Source of the DNA: Bryobacterales bacterium KBS 96 | GTDB taxonomy: Bacteria > Acidobacteriota > Terriglobia > Bryobacterales > Bryobacteraceae | Assembly: GCA_000381625.1 (NCBI GenBank) | Contig: KB906767.1 | Coordinates: forward strand, 4,951,357-5,015,356 | DNA length: 64,000 bases | Direction: 5' to 3' | Position numbers and translations under genes: made by a program | Part shown: piece after piece, positions 62,301 through 64,000 of the stretch | How positions within the stretch are numbered: position 1 is the first letter of the stretch | How the letters are laid out: each line of letters starts with the position of its first letter | The notes under the pieces: generated by a model | The model's input: the letters and a program-made list of their open reading frames with translations, nothing else | The model's database searches: none | What the model was told of the DNA's origin: nothing

Positions 62301-62688
62301 GCACCTCGACGTTTTCCGAAAGCGTTCCGAGTTGGAGCTGCACGTTTTGTTGAATCGAGTCGTTGACTTGCAATACGATTCCCGATTGCGTGTACCGCTT
62401 GAATCCGTTGGCGTTCACCACGAGTTGATACGGCCCGACCGGCAAATTGGGCAGTGAGAAGCGGCCTTGTGCGTCGGTTGTTGTGGTGCGCGCGAGTTGC
62501 TTATCGGTCTCCACCATGCGGACCGCCGCCCCCGCGATGCCGCTTCCGGTCGGATCGGTAACCTGACCGTTGACACTGGCGACTGCAACCGCTTGCGCGA
62601 ACATGGCGGAAGCTGAGGTTAATAAAAGAACGATTGTTGCGATTCCAATCGCGAATCGCCGACGGTCTGCCCCCATCATCGTCGTCAC
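59359..62688 (-). CDS. TonB-dependent receptor, Oar-like (third)
   Basis: The 1109-residue product has a signal peptide (IATIVLLLTSASAMFAQA), a carboxypeptidase-regulatory domain (~38-115, NGQVTDPTGSGIAGAAVRMVETD), a plug (~135-260, PLNGRQATSLVLLSG, NYLLDGGDNNDT) and a beta-barrel ending FALKLHF with the usual aromatic residue. AGGTGAGGTG lies just before the ATG. A perfect TGAACCGGTTCA palindrome 46 bases upstream of the start suggests LacI-type regulation, common for carbohydrate receptors. No SusD or glycosidase gene is adjacent. Confidence 0.92.
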   Translation of the reverse strand: MTTMMGADRRRFAIGIATIVLLLTSASAMFAQAVAVASVNGQVTDPTGSGIAGAAVRMVETDKQLARTTTTDAQGRFSLPNLPVGPYQLVVNANGFKRYTQSGIVLQVNDSIQQNVQLQLGTLSENVEVQASASMVQTQDTSVSQVIDERRINDLPLNGRQATSLVLLSGAAATAPGGDMSGSKNFYTSTTISIAGGQANGTNYLLDGGDNNDTFSNVNLPFPFPDALQEFSVETSTLPARNGLHPGGAVNIVTKSGSNQWHGDLFEYLRNGDVNARNYFGTTHDSLKRNQYGGTVGGRIIKDKLFFFAGYQGTRNRQNPPSTTSFVPTPAALAGDFSTLDSATCVSSHKARMLLNPFAPSPNTPFPNNQVPTSYFNPASLKLMSYIPSTSDPCGRVTYGIPTTGDEDQWIGRIDWVRNQKHSIYGRYFVVDYRNPAVWDPANILVTTSPGNLERAQSFTLGDTYSFGPATLNSFHATFTRRRDDRGPNPQDINVTDLGVNLAVAVPDDMRIGVANAFNVGCGTCAPGHFNVNTFQFADDVDIIHGRHSISFGVDFIRTQNNTLSGYLQNGNFNFGGLYTGDPMADFLVGLVSNNGSAYAFSQSRAQLVSMRESIPGVYAQDVIHVNSRLTVNVGLRWEPMLFPQDYFGRGSAFNQQAFLNNQKSGVFTNAPAGMFYYGDPGIPKAFTHDKFTNFAPRLGVVFDPKGDGKQTIRVGGAILYDSGMVWFAQRLMSNPPYVNEIDLTTAGPFNDPWAGYPGGNPFPGAVPPPSDVTFPTQAFYAVLPPNLKSTYVTNWNMSYQRQFSNNWLATISYMGNKTSHLWLTDDINPAVYIPGACNGKPCSSTANTAQRRALYLESPSEGQYLGQVALADDGANANYNGMLVSVQHRFSGNFTVLANYTWSHCISEGDFNGDLRGAYYQNPYDRSADRGDCNFDIRHIFNLSGVAISPIHANGVAGHIFGNWRIAPLLRVSSGSALNITSGKDNSLTGEGLDRPNLVDGSALYPSSIGPNLQWINSKAFAQNATGTFGNLGRDTLRGPGQVNLDVSLSRLFSLTERFHLEARAEGFNVINHTNFNNPNTSLNSSTFGRITSAGDPRILQFALKLHF

Positions 62689-63181
62689 CTCACCTGAGAA
62701 AATTTCCCCTAGCTGGTTCAGAACTTTATCAGATGAACCGGTTCACCGCAAGAGAGCCTATTAGAAAATTATTGAGTAGAAGCGAAGCCGAAAGTACGTC
62801 ACGTCGCGGCGCGGGCGAGTTTCTGTATCAGTTCATGAAGCGTTTTGGCCGCGCTGGAGCAAGCCGAACAGTTAGCGTGTGATCAAACTCGGACGGCCAA
62901 TAACCGAATGGAAGCGGTTGCACTATCGTGCGTCCATGCTGCTTACGTGCGCCGTGACATGCCCTGTGATGAGATGGTCACCGCTTTTCAGGCGCGCTCG
63001 TTAGAAGCGAAGTGGCTTCCAGGCAAACCTGCTGTGACCGGCCGCATGTGAGTTCGCTAGCAAATGTAATCCACTTAGCCGCCAAGCCGCTCAAAATGGG
63101 CGCCGTCCCCATTTCCCGCGTTTGCTTCGTGGGGAAACATTGGAGTAAAGTTGATTCACCCACCGCGCTGATTCACCCGGC
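62689..63181. other. 493-bp intergenic region with palindromic operator candidate
   Basis: This gap separates divergent genes. Besides the palindrome at 62734-62745 and a related half-site GGTTCA at 62716-62721, no gene, repeat or RNA is visible. Short frames here have no recognisable features. Confidence 0.55.
62734..62745. promoter_or_regulatory. Perfect palindrome TGAACCGGTTCA, candidate LacI-family operator
   Basis: The 12-bp palindrome has the central CG typical of LacI/GalR-family operators. It lies 46 bases upstream of the third TonB receptor (start at 62688). A half-site GGTTCA 13 bases closer to the gene may form a second, weaker site. Confidence 0.5.
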
Positions 63182-64000
63182 GTGCGCGAAGGCGATAACG
63201 CGGTTACAATTGAACAAGCTGTGGCCTTTACTCGTAAGGCGCGGCAGTTCTTCAATACGGAGCGTCGGATCGATTGGTGTGGCGCTCAACGGAAGCAACT
63301 GGCCCAACTCTTTGGCAACGGTATTGTTTTCATCTGCTTGCTTCTGGCGTGCGGCGGAAGCGCGACGCCGCGTGATATCCGGCCGGATACCGGAGGCGAT
63401 CCTCTCCCAACTCTGACGACTATTGCGGAAGTGCGGCACCTTCCCGCGGAGGAAGCACGGCGCAATTATCCGGTGCATCTCAAAGCGGTCGTCACCTATT
63501 TCGATCCGGCGCAGCCGAACTGGTTTTTGCATGACGCGACCGGCGGCATCTGGGTGCACTGGAACAGCACACTCCCTAAGCCTGTCGTGGGTCAGTTAGT
63601 CGATCTGGAGGGCATTAGCGTCGATACGGATTTCGCCCCGGATATCGATCGCCCACACTGGCGCGTCGTCGGAACCGCTCCCATGCCGAATGCCCATAAG
63701 GTCTCGTTCGCTCAAATGGCCAGCACCTCGGAAGACGCTCGTTGGGTGGAGGTCGAAGGCATCGTGCTATGGGCGGAATTTCAACACAGCCGGCCCAATG
63801 AACGTGTGCTTCGCTTAGGGCTCTCTGTTGCAGGCGGAGAAGTTACGGTACAGATGCCATGGGATGGCTCGCCCGTTCCCTCGACTCTGGTCGATTCCAA
63901 AGTGCTGATTCATGGAGTTTGCGGCGCTTCATTCACGGCAAAGCGGCAGCTTACCGGCATTGTTATCAGCACGCCCTCGCTTGACTATCTGAAGACCCTG
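63182..64000 (+). CDS. N-terminal part of a sensor protein with OB-like ligand-binding domain (runs off window)
   Basis: The frame is open from after a TGA at 63152 to the window end. GTG 63182 is the first plausible start; GTG 63221 is another. After ~48 residues comes a hydrophobic leader (LFGNGIVFICLLLACGGSA), then a domain typical of Acidobacteriota sensor histidine kinases: TIAEVRHLPAEEARRNYPV, VHLKAVVTYFDPAQPNWFLHDATGGIWV, GQLVDLEG, and VEVEGIVLWAE. In that group two such OB-fold units precede a membrane helix and histidine kinase. The kinase part would lie beyond the window. The long segment before the leader is odd. Confidence 0.6.
   Translation, partial: MREGDNAVTIEQAVAFTRKARQFFNTERRIDWCGAQRKQLAQLFGNGIVFICLLLACGGSATPRDIRPDTGGDPLPTLTTIAEVRHLPAEEARRNYPVHLKAVVTYFDPAQPNWFLHDATGGIWVHWNSTLPKPVVGQLVDLEGISVDTDFAPDIDRPHWRVVGTAPMPNAHKVSFAQMASTSEDARWVEVEGIVLWAEFQHSRPNERVLRLGLSVAGGEVTVQMPWDGSPVPSTLVDSKVLIHGVCGASFTAKRQLTGIVISTPSLDYLKTL

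Noticed and set aside
62845-63051. 68-residue open frame before the sensor gene
   Set aside because: No ribosome-binding site, leader or similarity that I can recognise; treated as chance.

Overview
The window looks like a chromosomal segment from a soil-type Acidobacteriota, closest in style to the Bryobacterales/Solibacter group. This is an inference from gene content. It has three Oar-like TonB-dependent receptors with N-terminal carboxypeptidase-regulatory domains and no SusD partners, many secreted FG-GAP/ASPIC-UnbV proteins, TIM-barrel sugar-phosphate isomerase paralogues, Tat-type signal peptides, and many short GC-rich palindromes between genes. No rRNA, CRISPR array or prophage is visible. 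One tRNA (Gln, CTG anticodon) and one IS110-family insertion sequence are present.

Layout. 0-10 kb: a cut-off LolA-like protein, a radical SAM/SPASM protein, triose-phosphate isomerase, a secreted TIM-barrel isomerase, DNA polymerase IV, an RHH/PIN toxin-antitoxin pair, a repeat-filled gap, and a very large protein that I read as PPi-type PEP carboxykinase. 10-18.7 kb: tRNA-Gln, then a five-gene cluster joined by 1- to 4-base overlaps that encodes three CRTAC1 (FG-GAP + ASPIC/UnbV) proteins, two of the five products carrying TPR repeats, plus a small secreted protein. 18.9-23 kb: malate dehydrogenase, a SET-domain protein, an amidohydrolase overlapping a phosphofructokinase with mixed ATP/PPi signatures, and a repeat island. 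23.4-37.3 kb: a divergent sugar locus. The minus arm has a CBM9-like protein, an APC permease, an AgaS-type SIS isomerase and a PfkB kinase. The plus arm has a TonB receptor, a GH36-like glycosidase, a DeoR regulator, a TIM-barrel isomerase, an unknown exported protein and a NagX-like acetyltransferase. Together they suggest import and breakdown of an amino-sugar glycan. 37.3-43.7 kb: a second TonB receptor, an XRE/periplasmic-binding-like regulator divergent from a cellulase-like protein, and an outer-membrane beta-barrel.

43.7-55.6 kb is the respiratory part. An FG-GAP protein, a GMC oxidoreductase and its Tat-exported small subunit form one operon. After a DUF892 ferritin-like gene broken by one extra A, a seven-gene minus-strand operon runs from a PQQ alcohol dehydrogenase with the lanthanide-type Asp, through a cytochrome c lipoprotein, cytochrome-c-fused CoxB, CoxA and CoxC, to a small membrane protein and a CtaG-cytochrome c fusion. 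This looks like one dehydrogenase-to-oxygen electron chain.

55.7-64 kb: a DNA/RNA endonuclease, an IS110 element between two imperfect ~130-bp direct repeats with a candidate bridge-RNA region, an N-acetylmuramidase, a third TonB receptor with a palindromic operator upstream, and the start of a sensor protein that runs off the right edge.
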